Position numbers and translations under genes: made by a program. The notes under the pieces were generated by a model that was given only the letters and a program-made list of their open reading frames with translations, had not been told where the DNA came from and did not search any database. Below, piece by piece: positions 15,427 to 24,844 of a stretch of DNA of 61,347 bases. The stretch's first letter is position 1; each line of letters opens with the position of its first letter. The DNA is from an uncultured Verrucomicrobia subdivision 3 bacterium (GTDB lineage: Bacteria > Verrucomicrobiota > Verrucomicrobiia > Limisphaerales > UBA11358): NCBI GenBank assembly GCA_903917705.1, contig CAIXBQ010000102.1, positions 1 to 61,347 of the forward strand, given 5' to 3'.

Positions 15427-16923
15427 ATGAGCCACGACCCCAAATCCCGCCCCAGCTTCTCGCCCGGTTATCGCTGGCGGATCGCCTTGGATGCGGCGCT
15501 GCGCACGGTGCTGGTGTTGGCCGTGGTGCTGATGCTGAATTATCTCGGCGCAAAGTTTTTCCACCGGTTTTATTTGAGTTCGCAGACGAACGTGAATTTG
15601 TCCTCGCGCACGCTTGCGGTGCTGCATTCGCTTACCAACCGCGTGACCGTGACTCTGTATTACGACCGGAAGGCGGATTTTTATTCGGACATCAAGGCGC
15701 TGCTGGACGAATACCGCGCGGCCAACAACAACCTTTCCATCCGCACGGTGGACTATGTTCGCGATGCCGGCGAGGCGGAGAAGGTGAAGGAGCAATACAA
15801 CCTGCCCGGTTCGCCGGACAGCCCGAACGCGCCGCCGGGCAAGGACCTGATTATTTTTGACAACGGCAAACGCAGCCTCGTCGTCCCCGGCGACGCGATT
15901 GCGCAATACCAGCTGGAAAAGGTCGCGCCGGGAAATCCGGGGCAGAAGGAGTTGGAATTCCGGCGGAAACCGGTTGCCTTCAACGGGGAGGTTATGTTCA
16001 CGTCCAAGCTGATTGCGCTGGCAAATGCCCAGCCGCTGATGGCGTGCTTTCTGCAGGGTCACGGCGAATCATCGCTGGCCGACAAGGATAACTACGGCTT
16101 TGCTAAATTCGGACTGGCGCTCGCGCAGAATTATATCGCGGTGCAAAACCTGGAGCTGACCGGCGATAATCCGGTGCCGATGGACTGTAATCTGCTCATC
16201 ATCGCCGCGCCCACCGCGCCTTTGTCCGATCCGGAACTGAAAAAAATAGAAAAATATCTGGCCGAGGGCGGGCGGCTGCTCGCGCTTTTCAATTACGCCT
16301 CGGTCAATCGCCCGACCGGGCTTGAGCCAATCCTCCAACACTGGGGCGTCAATGTGTTTTCCGATTTCATCAAGGACCGGAACAACGCCACCGATGATTT
16401 GGTCGTCCGGAAATTCAGCTCCCATCCCGCGGTCAATCCGCTCACCCAGCTGGCCTTGCAGATGATCCGGCCGCGCGGTGTCGCCAGGGTGGACTTGTCG
16501 CATGCGCCCGCCAATGCGCCGCAGGTGGATGAAATTGCGTTCTCCAGTGACAACTCGGTGTTGGTTAGCGAGCCCGCCGCGTCGCCGCGCAGTTACCCGC
16601 TGATGGTCGCGGTGGAGCAGAAGCCTGTTGCCGGGGTGGTCAATCTGCGCGGCAATACGCGCATGATTGTTGTGGGTGATTCGCTTTTTCTCGGCAACCG
16701 CTTCATCGAAGCCGGCGGGAATCGCGACTTCGTCAGCTATGCCGCCAACTGGTTGCTCGACCGGCAGCAACTCGTTGCCGGCATCGGCCCGCGTCCCGTC
16801 ACCGAATTCCGCCTGCTGCTCACCAACCAGCAGCAGCGGCAGCTCCGCTGGCTGTTGCTTGGCGCCCTGCCCGGCGCGGTGCTGGTTTTTGGCTGGTTCG
16901 TTTGGTTTGCCCGTCGAAAATGA
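15427..16923 (+). CDS. GldG-like membrane-anchored ABC accessory protein
   Basis: The 498-residue protein has one N-terminal membrane helix (TVLVLAVVLMLNYLGAKFF) and one C-terminal helix (LLGALPGAVLVFGWFVWFA), with a large periplasmic part between. The segment NLSSRTLAVLHSL followed by VTVTLYYDRKADFY and the later LLIIAAPTAPLSDPELKKIEKYL match the GldG/DUF7088 family. It starts one base after the permease stop and overlaps the DUF4340 gene by four bases. This places it in the same exporter complex. Confidence 0.82.
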   Translation: MSHDPKSRPSFSPGYRWRIALDAALRTVLVLAVVLMLNYLGAKFFHRFYLSSQTNVNLSSRTLAVLHSLTNRVTVTLYYDRKADFYSDIKALLDEYRAANNNLSIRTVDYVRDAGEAEKVKEQYNLPGSPDSPNAPPGKDLIIFDNGKRSLVVPGDAIAQYQLEKVAPGNPGQKELEFRRKPVAFNGEVMFTSKLIALANAQPLMACFLQGHGESSLADKDNYGFAKFGLALAQNYIAVQNLELTGDNPVPMDCNLLIIAAPTAPLSDPELKKIEKYLAEGGRLLALFNYASVNRPTGLEPILQHWGVNVFSDFIKDRNNATDDLVVRKFSSHPAVNPLTQLALQMIRPRGVARVDLSHAPANAPQVDEIAFSSDNSVLVSEPAASPRSYPLMVAVEQKPVAGVVNLRGNTRMIVVGDSLFLGNRFIEAGGNRDFVSYAANWLLDRQQLVAGIGPRPVTEFRLLLTNQQQRQLRWLLLGALPGAVLVFGWFVWFARRK

Positions 16924-18698
16924 AAACCAAGACCACCGCCATCTGGTTCGTCCTCGCCGCTGCGCTGGCCGCGTTCATCTGGATTTTCGACCACCATTTC
17001 CAGCCGGCTGCGCCGGTGGTTTCCACCCTGCTCCCGGGCTTGCGCCCGGCTGAGGTGACGGGTATCCAGGTTATTCCTGTCGGCACGCGGGAAATCGGCG
17101 CCGGCCGTACCAACGGTGTTTGGCAGTTGCAGAGGCCCGTGGTATATCCCGCGCAGGCTGCCGGAATCGAAACCTTGCTTGCGGTTCTGGAAAAACTGAT
17201 GCCCGCCCTGCCTCCTCTCACCGCCGGCGAATTGCGCGGTCACAAGAACGTCGATGCCGAATTTGGTTTTGAAAACAAGCAGTTCTCCATCGCCGTCGAG
17301 GCGGGCGATCAGCGCTGGCAGTTGCTCATCGGCAACCGGACCGCGCCTGGCGACCAGGTTTTTGTGCGCGTCGTCGGTGTGGACGACGTGTTTGTCACCG
17401 ACGCCGCCTGGCTCCAGTTTCTGCCGCGTACTGCCAATGACTGGCGCGACACCTCCTTGGTGGACGTGGCGGGCGCATGCGATTGGATCGTTATCACCAA
17501 CGGCGCGAAGGTCATCGAACTCCGCTGCAATCCGACCAACCATCTCTGGAACATGACGCGGCCGTTGCAGGCTCGTGCCGATGGTTCGCGCATCGCCGCC
17601 GCCCTGCAACAGCTCCGTTCTGCCCGCGTGACACAGTTCGTCAATGATGATCCCAAGGATCCGGCCGCATTCGGCCTGCAACCCGCCGACCTCGACTTGT
17701 GGCTCGGCAGCGGAACGAATTATATGGCCGCCGTTCACGCCGGGAAGAGTCCGGCGGACAATCCGGCGCAGCTTTATGTGCGGCGGGAAGGCTGGAATTC
17801 CATCGTGGCCGTGGCTAAAGACGCCCTGGCTCCCTGGCGCGGCGCGGTGAATGATTTCCGCGACGCGCATCTGCTTGCGCCGGTCGATCCGGTGGCGGAA
17901 ATTGAGGTGGGCGGCGAAAATAGCTTCACGCTGCAGCGGCACGGCGCCAAGGACTGGGCGCTGGCGGGCGAGAAATTTCCCATCGACGCGGAAAACGTGC
18001 AGACATTCCTCAAGCTGCTGGGCGACCTTCGGGCGTCGGAGTTCAAGAAAGATCGCAATACGGCTGCGGATTTGCAGGACTTTGGCCTGGTGGCTCCCGC
18101 GCGGCAGATTTCGTTGCGCGCTGTCGCCGGCGCCACCAACAGCGTTCTCGCCCAGTTGCTCTTTGGTGTGACCACCAACGGCATATTTGTTAAGCGGGCG
18201 GACGAGTATTTTGTTTATGCGCTGGCCGAGACGAATTTCAACCGGCTGCCGGAGAACGGTTGGGAATTCCGCGAGCGGCGCGTGTGGAGTTTCAGCACGA
18301 ACGATGTGGTGCAATTGACCATCCGCCAGGATGGCAAGATCCGGCAGATTGTCCGCGACCAGGTCGGCAAATGGTCGCTCGCGCCCGGCTCCCAGGGCGT
18401 CCTGGATGGTCGCTGGCTGGATCAGATTATCGGTCAATTCGGTGAAATGAGTGCCGTCGGCTGGGTCGCCCGGAATTTCACCTCGCCGGAAAAACTCGGG
18501 TTTACCGCGGCGGGCCTCCAGATTGCCATTGAGTTGAAGGATGGCCGGAAATTATCCGTGGATTTCGGGCCGGAAGTCAGATCCGAGGCCGGTTTGGCCG
18601 CCGTTACCTTGGAAGGCGAGCGCTGGGCTTTTGTTTGCCCCTCCTTGCTTTACCAGTTTGCCCGGCTGTATCTCGCTATTCCACCGAACACCCCGTGA
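16920..18698 (+). CDS. DUF4340 domain membrane-anchored protein
   Basis: The 592-residue protein has an N-terminal helix (TTAIWFVLAAALAAFIWIF) and repeated DUF4340-type beta-rich units in the periplasm. These include GLRPAEVTGIQVIP, AEFGFENKQFSIAVEAG and, near the middle, DFRDAHLLAPVDPVAEIEV. DUF4340 genes usually follow GldG-like genes and their function is unknown. The start overlaps the previous stop as ATGA (16920-16923), which fixes it. It probably acts with the ABC exporter. Confidence 0.8.
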   Translation: MKTKTTAIWFVLAAALAAFIWIFDHHFQPAAPVVSTLLPGLRPAEVTGIQVIPVGTREIGAGRTNGVWQLQRPVVYPAQAAGIETLLAVLEKLMPALPPLTAGELRGHKNVDAEFGFENKQFSIAVEAGDQRWQLLIGNRTAPGDQVFVRVVGVDDVFVTDAAWLQFLPRTANDWRDTSLVDVAGACDWIVITNGAKVIELRCNPTNHLWNMTRPLQARADGSRIAAALQQLRSARVTQFVNDDPKDPAAFGLQPADLDLWLGSGTNYMAAVHAGKSPADNPAQLYVRREGWNSIVAVAKDALAPWRGAVNDFRDAHLLAPVDPVAEIEVGGENSFTLQRHGAKDWALAGEKFPIDAENVQTFLKLLGDLRASEFKKDRNTAADLQDFGLVAPARQISLRAVAGATNSVLAQLLFGVTTNGIFVKRADEYFVYALAETNFNRLPENGWEFRERRVWSFSTNDVVQLTIRQDGKIRQIVRDQVGKWSLAPGSQGVLDGRWLDQIIGQFGEMSAVGWVARNFTSPEKLGFTAAGLQIAIELKDGRKLSVDFGPEVRSEAGLAAVTLEGERWAFVCPSLLYQFARLYLAIPPNTP

Positions 18699-18704
18699 CG
18701 TGAT

Positions 18705-21356
18705 ATGCCCGGATTCTGGCGCAAATGCCGTGTCACCCTTCGTTGGTTCCGCTTCGCGGTTTGGGCCGTCTTGCTTGCGACGCTATGTGTGTTCGCCTGG
18801 TTCAACCTCGTTGGCCTGCCTGGCTTCCTCAAAACCCGGCTGGTCACCGCGTTGCACGAGCGCGGTGTGAGGCTGGAATTTTCCCGGATGCGTCTGCGTC
18901 TCGTCCACGGTTTTGTTTGCGACAACGTTCGTCTCGGCGCGGTCGATTCTCCGGACCGCCCGGTGTTTTCGTCCCGCGAGATCCAGCTGCGGCTGAACCT
19001 TCCCGCGCTCTTGCACCGGCGCCTGCAGGTGGATGGCTTGGTGGTGCGCAATGGAAGATTTACCCTGCCGTTCACCTCCGCCAATCCGCTTGCGCTGACC
19101 AATCTCCAGACGGAGCTGCGGTTCGCGGCCGACGACACCTGGACGCTCGATCATTTCAGCGCGGATTTTAACGGTGTGCGGCTGCTGCTTTCCGGCGAGG
19201 TCGCGCATGCGCCGGAGGTGCGTAACTGGAAATTGTTTTCGGGTCCGGCCTCCGCCGACCATGGCGCGACGGCCGCGTCCTTGGAAAAATTTTCCGACAA
19301 GTTGTCCGCCATCCGGTTTGACGGTCGGCCTCAGGTGGTCGTCCGGCTGGACGGCGATGCGCGGGATGTTCATTCCTTTACGCTGCGTCTGGGGGCGACC
19401 GCCCCGGGCGTGCGGACGCCTTGGTTCGCCGCCCGCAATCTGGAGGCCACCGCGAACCTCACCGCGCCGGTCGACGCGCCGACGAACTCCGATTCAGGGT
19501 GGAATTTCTGGACCAACCTGCAGCCGTTCCGGCTCGCTTGGACGGTGCGGGCCGCCGATTTGCAGGCGGAGCAGGTGAACGCCAACACGGTCGCGTGCGA
19601 GGGCGTTTGGCGGGCGCCGGAACTGGCCGTGACCAGCCTGTCCGCCCGGCTTGGGCGCGGCAAAATCGATGTCAGCGCGCGGCTGGATGTGGCGACGCGC
19701 GAGTTGACTTTCACCAACGACTCCAATTTTGATCTCCACGCCATTGCGTCGCTGCTTCCGGGCCAAAGCCGGGAGCAGCTTGCGAAAATTTCCTGGACGC
19801 ATCCGCCGGTGCTGCGAGTGGATGGCGCCATGGTTTTGCCCGCTTGGACAAACGCCGCCGGGGATTGGTCCGCCCGGATCGCGCCGCCGGGGCGGCTGCG
19901 CGGCGCGCTGGCGTTCACCAATGCGGTCGCGGCCGGTATCCCGGTGGACCGGCTGCAAACGCATTTTGCATATGCCGGCCGAATCTGGCGGCTGGCGGAT
20001 TTGGAGCTGGCGCAGGGCCGGACGAAATTAAACCTGGCTGGCGAAGCGGATGAGTCCACCAAAAACTTCACCGCTCGCCTCGACGGCGATTTTGATGCGG
20101 AAAGCGTGCGGCCATTTTTGACCACCAGCAACGCCGTGCGCGGCTTTGCTCACTTGCGCTTTGGCGCGCCGCTGACGCTGATGCTGGCCGCGGCCGGGAA
20201 CTTGAATGACCTGGACCGGCTGACGGCAACGGGACACATCGCGTTGACCGACTTTGCGATCCGCCAGCAGACGGTCGAGCGGCTGACGGCGGATTTGAGC
20301 TACTCGAATCGCCTGGCGGAATTCTTCCAGCCGCAGCTGGTGCGGGCGGGCGGAACCCAGCGGTTCGCCGCGGAAAAATTGACCTGGGACATCACCGGCC
20401 AGAAGCTGATTTTCACCGGCGGCGAGGGCAATGTGGAGCCGACCGTGGTGGCGCGGGCCATCGGGCCGAAGACGGCGCTGGCGATGGAGCCGTATCAATT
20501 CCTGGGCATCCCGCAGGCGCGGGTGGCGGGCTGCGTGCCGCTGCGGCACGACGCGGAGGGCGAGCTGGTGGCGGATGATGCGGACCTGCGGTTTGACATT
20601 GTGGGCACCACGCCGTTCCGCTGGCGGAAATTCGAGACGCCGGCCATCACCGGGACGATCCATTGGCTGGGCAACGAGCTGATCCTGACCAACGCGGTCT
20701 CGGAATGTTACGGCGGCGAGGTGCGCGGCTGGGCGGGCTTTGACCTCCAGACGCCGGGCGACGGGACCGATTTTTATTTTTTCATCACCGGCACCAACGT
20801 GGATTTTCACCAGATGGGCCGGGCGTTGTGGTCGCCGACAAACCAGCTGGAGGGTGCATTGTCGGGGACGGTGATGGTAACCAAGGCCAACTCTGAGGAC
20901 TGGCGGACGTGGAACGGCTACGGCGCGATGCAGCTGCGCGACGGGCTGCTGTGGAACGTGCCGGTATTCGGGCTGGTGTCGCCGGTGTTGAACACGGTGG
21001 CGCCGGGGCTGGCGCTGGGCAACAGCCGGGCGAAGGACGCGGCGGGGCGGTTCACCCTGACCAACGGCGTGGTTTACACCAGTTCGCTGGAAATCCACAC
21101 GGCGACCATGCGGCTGGACTACAACGGCACCGTGGATTTGCAGGAAAATGTGAATTCGCGGGTGACGGCGCATTTGCTGAGCAACGCGCCGGTGCTCGGG
21201 TCGGTGATGAGTATGTTGCTGCAGCCCGTGAGCAAGGCCTTCGAATGTGATGTGACCGGCACGCTTAGCGAGCCGAAGATCAAGCCGGTCCATGTCGTCC
21301 CGCGCCTCTTTCTCGTCCCTTTGCATCCCCTCCGCAGCGTCGAGGACTTTTTCTAA
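18705..21356 (+). CDS. AsmA-like envelope protein
   Basis: The 883-residue protein has a single N-terminal membrane helix (AVWAVLLATLCVFAWFNLVG) followed by a long region of beta-strand repeats. It shows the AsmA/TamB/YhdP style: FLKTRLVTALHERGVRLEFSRM near the start and, at the end, RDGLLWNVPVFGLVSPVLNT and RLDYNGTVDLQENVNSRVTA. AsmA-like proteins bridge the periplasm and are linked to lipid traffic to the outer membrane. It starts six bases after the DUF4340 stop and closes the five-gene operon, suggesting a link between the exporter and envelope assembly. The family is assigned by pattern, so the exact subfamily is uncertain. Confidence 0.7.
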   Translation: MPGFWRKCRVTLRWFRFAVWAVLLATLCVFAWFNLVGLPGFLKTRLVTALHERGVRLEFSRMRLRLVHGFVCDNVRLGAVDSPDRPVFSSREIQLRLNLPALLHRRLQVDGLVVRNGRFTLPFTSANPLALTNLQTELRFAADDTWTLDHFSADFNGVRLLLSGEVAHAPEVRNWKLFSGPASADHGATAASLEKFSDKLSAIRFDGRPQVVVRLDGDARDVHSFTLRLGATAPGVRTPWFAARNLEATANLTAPVDAPTNSDSGWNFWTNLQPFRLAWTVRAADLQAEQVNANTVACEGVWRAPELAVTSLSARLGRGKIDVSARLDVATRELTFTNDSNFDLHAIASLLPGQSREQLAKISWTHPPVLRVDGAMVLPAWTNAAGDWSARIAPPGRLRGALAFTNAVAAGIPVDRLQTHFAYAGRIWRLADLELAQGRTKLNLAGEADESTKNFTARLDGDFDAESVRPFLTTSNAVRGFAHLRFGAPLTLMLAAAGNLNDLDRLTATGHIALTDFAIRQQTVERLTADLSYSNRLAEFFQPQLVRAGGTQRFAAEKLTWDITGQKLIFTGGEGNVEPTVVARAIGPKTALAMEPYQFLGIPQARVAGCVPLRHDAEGELVADDADLRFDIVGTTPFRWRKFETPAITGTIHWLGNELILTNAVSECYGGEVRGWAGFDLQTPGDGTDFYFFITGTNVDFHQMGRALWSPTNQLEGALSGTVMVTKANSEDWRTWNGYGAMQLRDGLLWNVPVFGLVSPVLNTVAPGLALGNSRAKDAAGRFTLTNGVVYTSSLEIHTATMRLDYNGTVDLQENVNSRVTAHLLSNAPVLGSVMSMLLQPVSKAFECDVTGTLSEPKIKPVHVVPRLFLVPLHPLRSVEDFF

Positions 21357-21824
21357 CCCGGTCCGGCTAGTCGTTTCCGGCCGAGTCCGGCCAAAAACGA
21401 GCTCTTCTTGCGTAAATCGTTGATTTCCAAAACGAAGGACGGCAAAACTCCCGCCTGAACCGGTTCCGGGGAATGGAATTCCGTTAACGGAAAACGAAAA
21501 ACCGGTAACGGAATATCACATTCCGGCATCGGAATATGGTTTTCGGTCAACGGAAAATGGAATTCCGGTATCGGGAAATGAAAAACCGTCAACGGAAAAT
21601 GATTTACCGACATCGAAAAATGACATTCCAGTGACGGAAAATGAAAAGGGGAGAACTGGAAATGGGTTTCCGAACCCGGAAAACCCCAAAAGGGCGTCGT
21701 AAAATCTCCGGATGCGACCGGAAAGTGATACGGGGTAAGCATCCCCCGCTTGGCGCAGACCCAAGGCTTTGGCCGGTGCGGCACTCCGCAGCCCCACTGT
21801 TCAAAGCATGTACCGCCGGCGTCG
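21357..21824. other. Convergent intergenic region dominated by a 21-bp array
   Basis: Between the AsmA-like gene and gspD nearly half of the sequence is the 21-bp array (21467-21687). A minus-strand frame at 21353-21784 encodes imperfect 7-residue repeats. It has no start context and no conserved flanks, so I do not call it a gene. Confidence 0.65.
21467..21687. repeat. Tandem array of ten 21-bp units
   Basis: Units start at 21467, 21488, 21509, 21530, 21551, 21572, 21593, 21614, 21635 and 21656, each beginning CGGAA or a close variant, with no slippage. A partial unit follows at 21677. The junctions form dyads such as TTCCGGCATCGGAA. The sequence differs from the 4.9-kb array but the period and gapless spacing are identical. 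Confidence 0.88.
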
Positions 21825-24266
21825 TTATTTGATCGGGGCCGGGGCGTTGGTGGCGTCCAGTTCGCTCATTTTCTGCGTCAGGGCGGCGCGGGCTTTGGCC
21901 TGTGCCTCCTGTTCGGTCAGCGGCTGGCCGGACGCCGGAGCAGTGATGGAGCCGGGTGCGTGGTTGGTGTCGGCATCATCCGGTATCGGATTGAAGAAGC
22001 CGTCGTATTGCTTCGTCTTGTTAAATTTGCTTTTTTCGCGTTTGCGTTCGGCTTCCACCAGCTTGCGTTCGTATTCGGTGTCTTCGGCGGCGGCGGCGGA
22101 GATGCCGGGCAGGCGCTGCTCTTCTTTGATGGTATGCTGGGCGGCCAACTCCGGCGTCTTCAGGACGGTGGGCCGCATCAGGACAATGAGTTCCTCGCGG
22201 TCTTTCGTGTCGCTGCGCTGTTTGAACAGGTTGCCCAGCAGGGGGATGTCCTGCAAAAAGGGAACGCCGGACTGGGTGTGGCCCTTGTCGGACTTGATGA
22301 AGCCGCCGAGCATGATGGTGTCGCGGTCCCGGACGGCGATTTCTGTGTTGAGGGTGCGCTTGATGGTGTTGGGAATGTCACCGACCCCGGAAATGGAGGT
22401 GCTGCCGCTGATCTCGTCATATTCCTGCTGGATGTCCATGACGACGAGGCCTTCGGGATTGATGAACGGCGTGACATCCAGCTCCACACCGACGGATAGC
22501 TGGGAGTAGGAGGAGCCGCCGTAGCCGCCGCTGTAACCATTGTAGGTACTGGTGACGTAAGGCACGGTTTCACCGACAAAGAACTGCGCGGCCTTGGCCT
22601 GCGAGGTCTGGATGCGCGGGCGCTGGATGATGCTGGCATTGTTGTCCGACTCCAGCGCCTGCACGGCCACGTCCCAGGTCTGGCCGATATTGCCGAAATA
22701 GTTCAAGCCGTTGCCGCTGCTCAGCCCGTTGGCAAACGATGAATACAAGTTGGTGCCGATGGACGTCGTGCCATTGGTGGCGATGGAAGTCAAAAAGTTT
22801 GCAAAGGAGGGGCCGTTGTTAAAACCGCCCCCGCCGATCACCTGGGTGCCGTTGGCACCGGTGAATGATTTAGGATTCTGGGCCGCCGAGACGCCGAGCG
22901 TGAATTTGCTGCCGAGCTTCACGTCCATGATGATGGCCTCGACCAGCACCTGCGCGAGCGGCACGTCCAGCTTGGCGATGATGTTGGTGATCACCGCCAT
23001 GTCCTGCCGCGTGGCGTAGATGAGCAGGGTGCTGCTGCTCTCGTTGGGAATGATCTTCGTCTGGCCGAATAGCTGGATTTGATCCTGGCCGCTGCCGCCG
23101 GACGGACCGGACGCCCGGTTGATGATGCTGTTCAACCGCTGTGCAAACGAGCTGCCGCCGGTCGGGGTGCCATTGGGATTGGGTGTTGCTCCGCCGCCCA
23201 GGCCGGTGCGGTTGGCATACTGGCCGGCGCCACCGCCGATGCCCCCGCCGATGCCGCCGGACTGGTAACCGGCGCCACCGATGCCGGAACCGACCCCACC
23301 CATGCTGCCGCCCATACCGCCCATGCTGCCCATGCGGCTGCCGGCCAGTCCGCTGATCTGGCCGCTGTTCTGGCTGCTGCCGATGCTCACGGTCGCGCCG
23401 CCGCCGCCGCCGCCGAGGCTGTTCAAGGCGGAGGCAATGTCGTCCACTTTCGCATAGCGGATCGGAATGACCTCGGAGATGTATTCCGCCGGCACGCTCA
23501 CGTCGATCTTGTCAATCATCTCCAGCATCCGCTTGATGTTTTCCGCGTAGTCGCGCATGACCAGGATGCCGTTGTCATCAATCGGAAAGAGTCCCCCTTG
23601 CAATTTGGCGAACGGCTGGATGAGCGGCGCCATGATGCTGGGTTTGACGTATTTCAACTGGGTGATGTGCGTGATGTAGGAGCCCAGATTCGGCAGGTTC
23701 GCGGCGCTGGTGTCGTCCAGCGCGGCGCCGGCGGCATTGGCCTGGTCCACCGGCAGCACTTTTACGAATTTCTCGCCGATGTTGACCACCGCAATGCCGT
23801 TGAGCGCCAGCACCGCCTGCAAAGCCTGGATCACCTCGGCCTTGGTCAGTTGCGTTTCGGTCTTCAATGTGATTTTCACGTCCGGCAGGTTGGCGCGCAG
23901 CAGCGTCCGGCCGACATATTTGGCGTAAATTTCCAGGGCCTGATTCAAATCCACGCTCGGCCAGTTGATCATGGGTTGCAATTCATTCGCCTGCGGATCG
24001 ACGGTGGTATTGCCTGAGGTTGCCGGCGAAGCCGCTCCGGGTGTGCCGGGCGCGCCCGCGGCCGTCCCCGGCGAAAACGGCGTGGCTCCGGGAGTGCCCG
24101 GCGTGGTCCCCGGCGGCTGATAGCGCGGGAGCGTCCCCTGGATGTTGTTGGTTCCGAGGAAACGCGGCAGTCGCCCGGCGCCGGGCGCGGGCAGGCCGGG
24201 CGCGGGTTGCGCCAGAAGTTCGAGGCCGGTGAGGGCCAAAGCCAGTGCGAGAAGGGTCGTTTTCAT
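21825..24266 (-). CDS. gspD: Type II secretion / type IV pilus secretin
   Basis: The 813-residue protein has a signal peptide (MKTTLLALALALTGLELLAQ) and a Pro/Gly/Thr-rich linker. N-type domains follow (ITLKTETQLTKAEVIQALQ; YITHITQLKYVKPSIMAPL; VIPIRYAKVDDIASALNSL). Residues about 285-365 are a very Gly/Met/Ser-rich insert. The secretin core follows: VEAIIMDVKLGS, the VGVELDVTPFINPEGLVVMDI stretch, AVRDRDTIMLGGFI and GVPFLQDIPLLGNLFKQ. It forms the outer-membrane channel. Its start overlaps the stop of the gspM-like gene by four bases, making it the last gene of the gspE-L-M-D run. It has no pilotin or gspC neighbour. Confidence 0.92.
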   Translation of the reverse strand: MKTTLLALALALTGLELLAQPAPGLPAPGAGRLPRFLGTNNIQGTLPRYQPPGTTPGTPGATPFSPGTAAGAPGTPGAASPATSGNTTVDPQANELQPMINWPSVDLNQALEIYAKYVGRTLLRANLPDVKITLKTETQLTKAEVIQALQAVLALNGIAVVNIGEKFVKVLPVDQANAAGAALDDTSAANLPNLGSYITHITQLKYVKPSIMAPLIQPFAKLQGGLFPIDDNGILVMRDYAENIKRMLEMIDKIDVSVPAEYISEVIPIRYAKVDDIASALNSLGGGGGGATVSIGSSQNSGQISGLAGSRMGSMGGMGGSMGGVGSGIGGAGYQSGGIGGGIGGGAGQYANRTGLGGGATPNPNGTPTGGSSFAQRLNSIINRASGPSGGSGQDQIQLFGQTKIIPNESSSTLLIYATRQDMAVITNIIAKLDVPLAQVLVEAIIMDVKLGSKFTLGVSAAQNPKSFTGANGTQVIGGGGFNNGPSFANFLTSIATNGTTSIGTNLYSSFANGLSSGNGLNYFGNIGQTWDVAVQALESDNNASIIQRPRIQTSQAKAAQFFVGETVPYVTSTYNGYSGGYGGSSYSQLSVGVELDVTPFINPEGLVVMDIQQEYDEISGSTSISGVGDIPNTIKRTLNTEIAVRDRDTIMLGGFIKSDKGHTQSGVPFLQDIPLLGNLFKQRSDTKDREELIVLMRPTVLKTPELAAQHTIKEEQRLPGISAAAAEDTEYERKLVEAERKREKSKFNKTKQYDGFFNPIPDDADTNHAPGSITAPASGQPLTEQEAQAKARAALTQKMSELDATNAPAPIK

Positions 24267-24844
24267 TTTGCCTTTGCGGTTGCGGTTTTCGCGGCGGTCG
24301 CCGGGGTCGGATTTTTCTGGTAGCTCGCCACGAGCCGGATGTTGGCGGAAAGTTTCTGGCGCGGTTGGTCGGGTTGCAGTTCCAGGTCACGGACGCGGAT
24401 CATCGAGGCGCCGGAGCCGAGCTTGTAGAGGAAATCCACGAGCTGCTCTTCCGTGGCGAGGACATTGATGTTTTGCATCTGCTCGATGAACAGTACGTCG
24501 TTGGTGTGCGTGATCTGGCGCGAGGTGTTTTGGATCTGCACGCCGCATTGGGCGGACTGCGTTTGGATGGTGCGCATGAAATTGATGGACTGGTCCTCCA
24601 ACGCGACGAATTCACCCTCGCTCTCGAATTTTTTAACATCCGCCTTCAGCGCCGGAATCTGCGCCACCATCGCCTGGTCGCGGGTGAGTTCCTTCTGTGC
24701 TTTCTCCCGTCGCGCTTGCAGGGTGGTCCAGTCGTTGAAGTGTGGCCAGATGAACACGCCGTTCAACACGATCAACAGGACCACCCCCACGCCGACAACC
24801 AGGCGGCGCTCTAGTGGACGCAGTTGGGCAAAGTATTTTTTCAT
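24263..24844 (-). CDS. PilO/GspM-like inner-membrane assembly protein
   Basis: The 193-residue protein has a short cytoplasmic N-terminus, one membrane helix (RRLVVGVGVVLLIVLNGVFIW), and a coiled-coil stretch (LQARREKAQKELTRDQAMV). A compact periplasmic domain follows (INVLATEEQLVDFLYKLGS), as in PilO and GspM. The start at 24844 overlaps the upstream stop by ATGA and is preferred over a longer in-frame start. It would link the PilN-like part of the neighbouring protein to the secretin. Confidence 0.75.
   Translation of the reverse strand: MKKYFAQLRPLERRLVVGVGVVLLIVLNGVFIWPHFNDWTTLQARREKAQKELTRDQAMVAQIPALKADVKKFESEGEFVALEDQSINFMRTIQTQSAQCGVQIQNTSRQITHTNDVLFIEQMQNINVLATEEQLVDFLYKLGSGASMIRVRDLELQPDQPRQKLSANIRLVASYQKNPTPATAAKTATAKAK

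Noticed and set aside
16737..18437. A minus-strand open frame of 566 codons antisense to the DUF4340 gene
   Set aside because: The plus-strand frame has a membrane anchor, family blocks and ATGA coupling. The antisense frame has none.
20028..21326. A minus-strand open frame of 432 codons antisense to the AsmA-like gene
   Set aside because: The translation is rich in Arg, His and Gln with no domain. The sense frame continues an operon.
21353..21784. A minus-strand frame encoding imperfect 7-residue repeats (FHFPLTE-like)
   Set aside because: Any 21-bp array yields 7-residue repeats in every frame. There is no start context, signal peptide or conserved flank, so I treat it as a by-product of the array.
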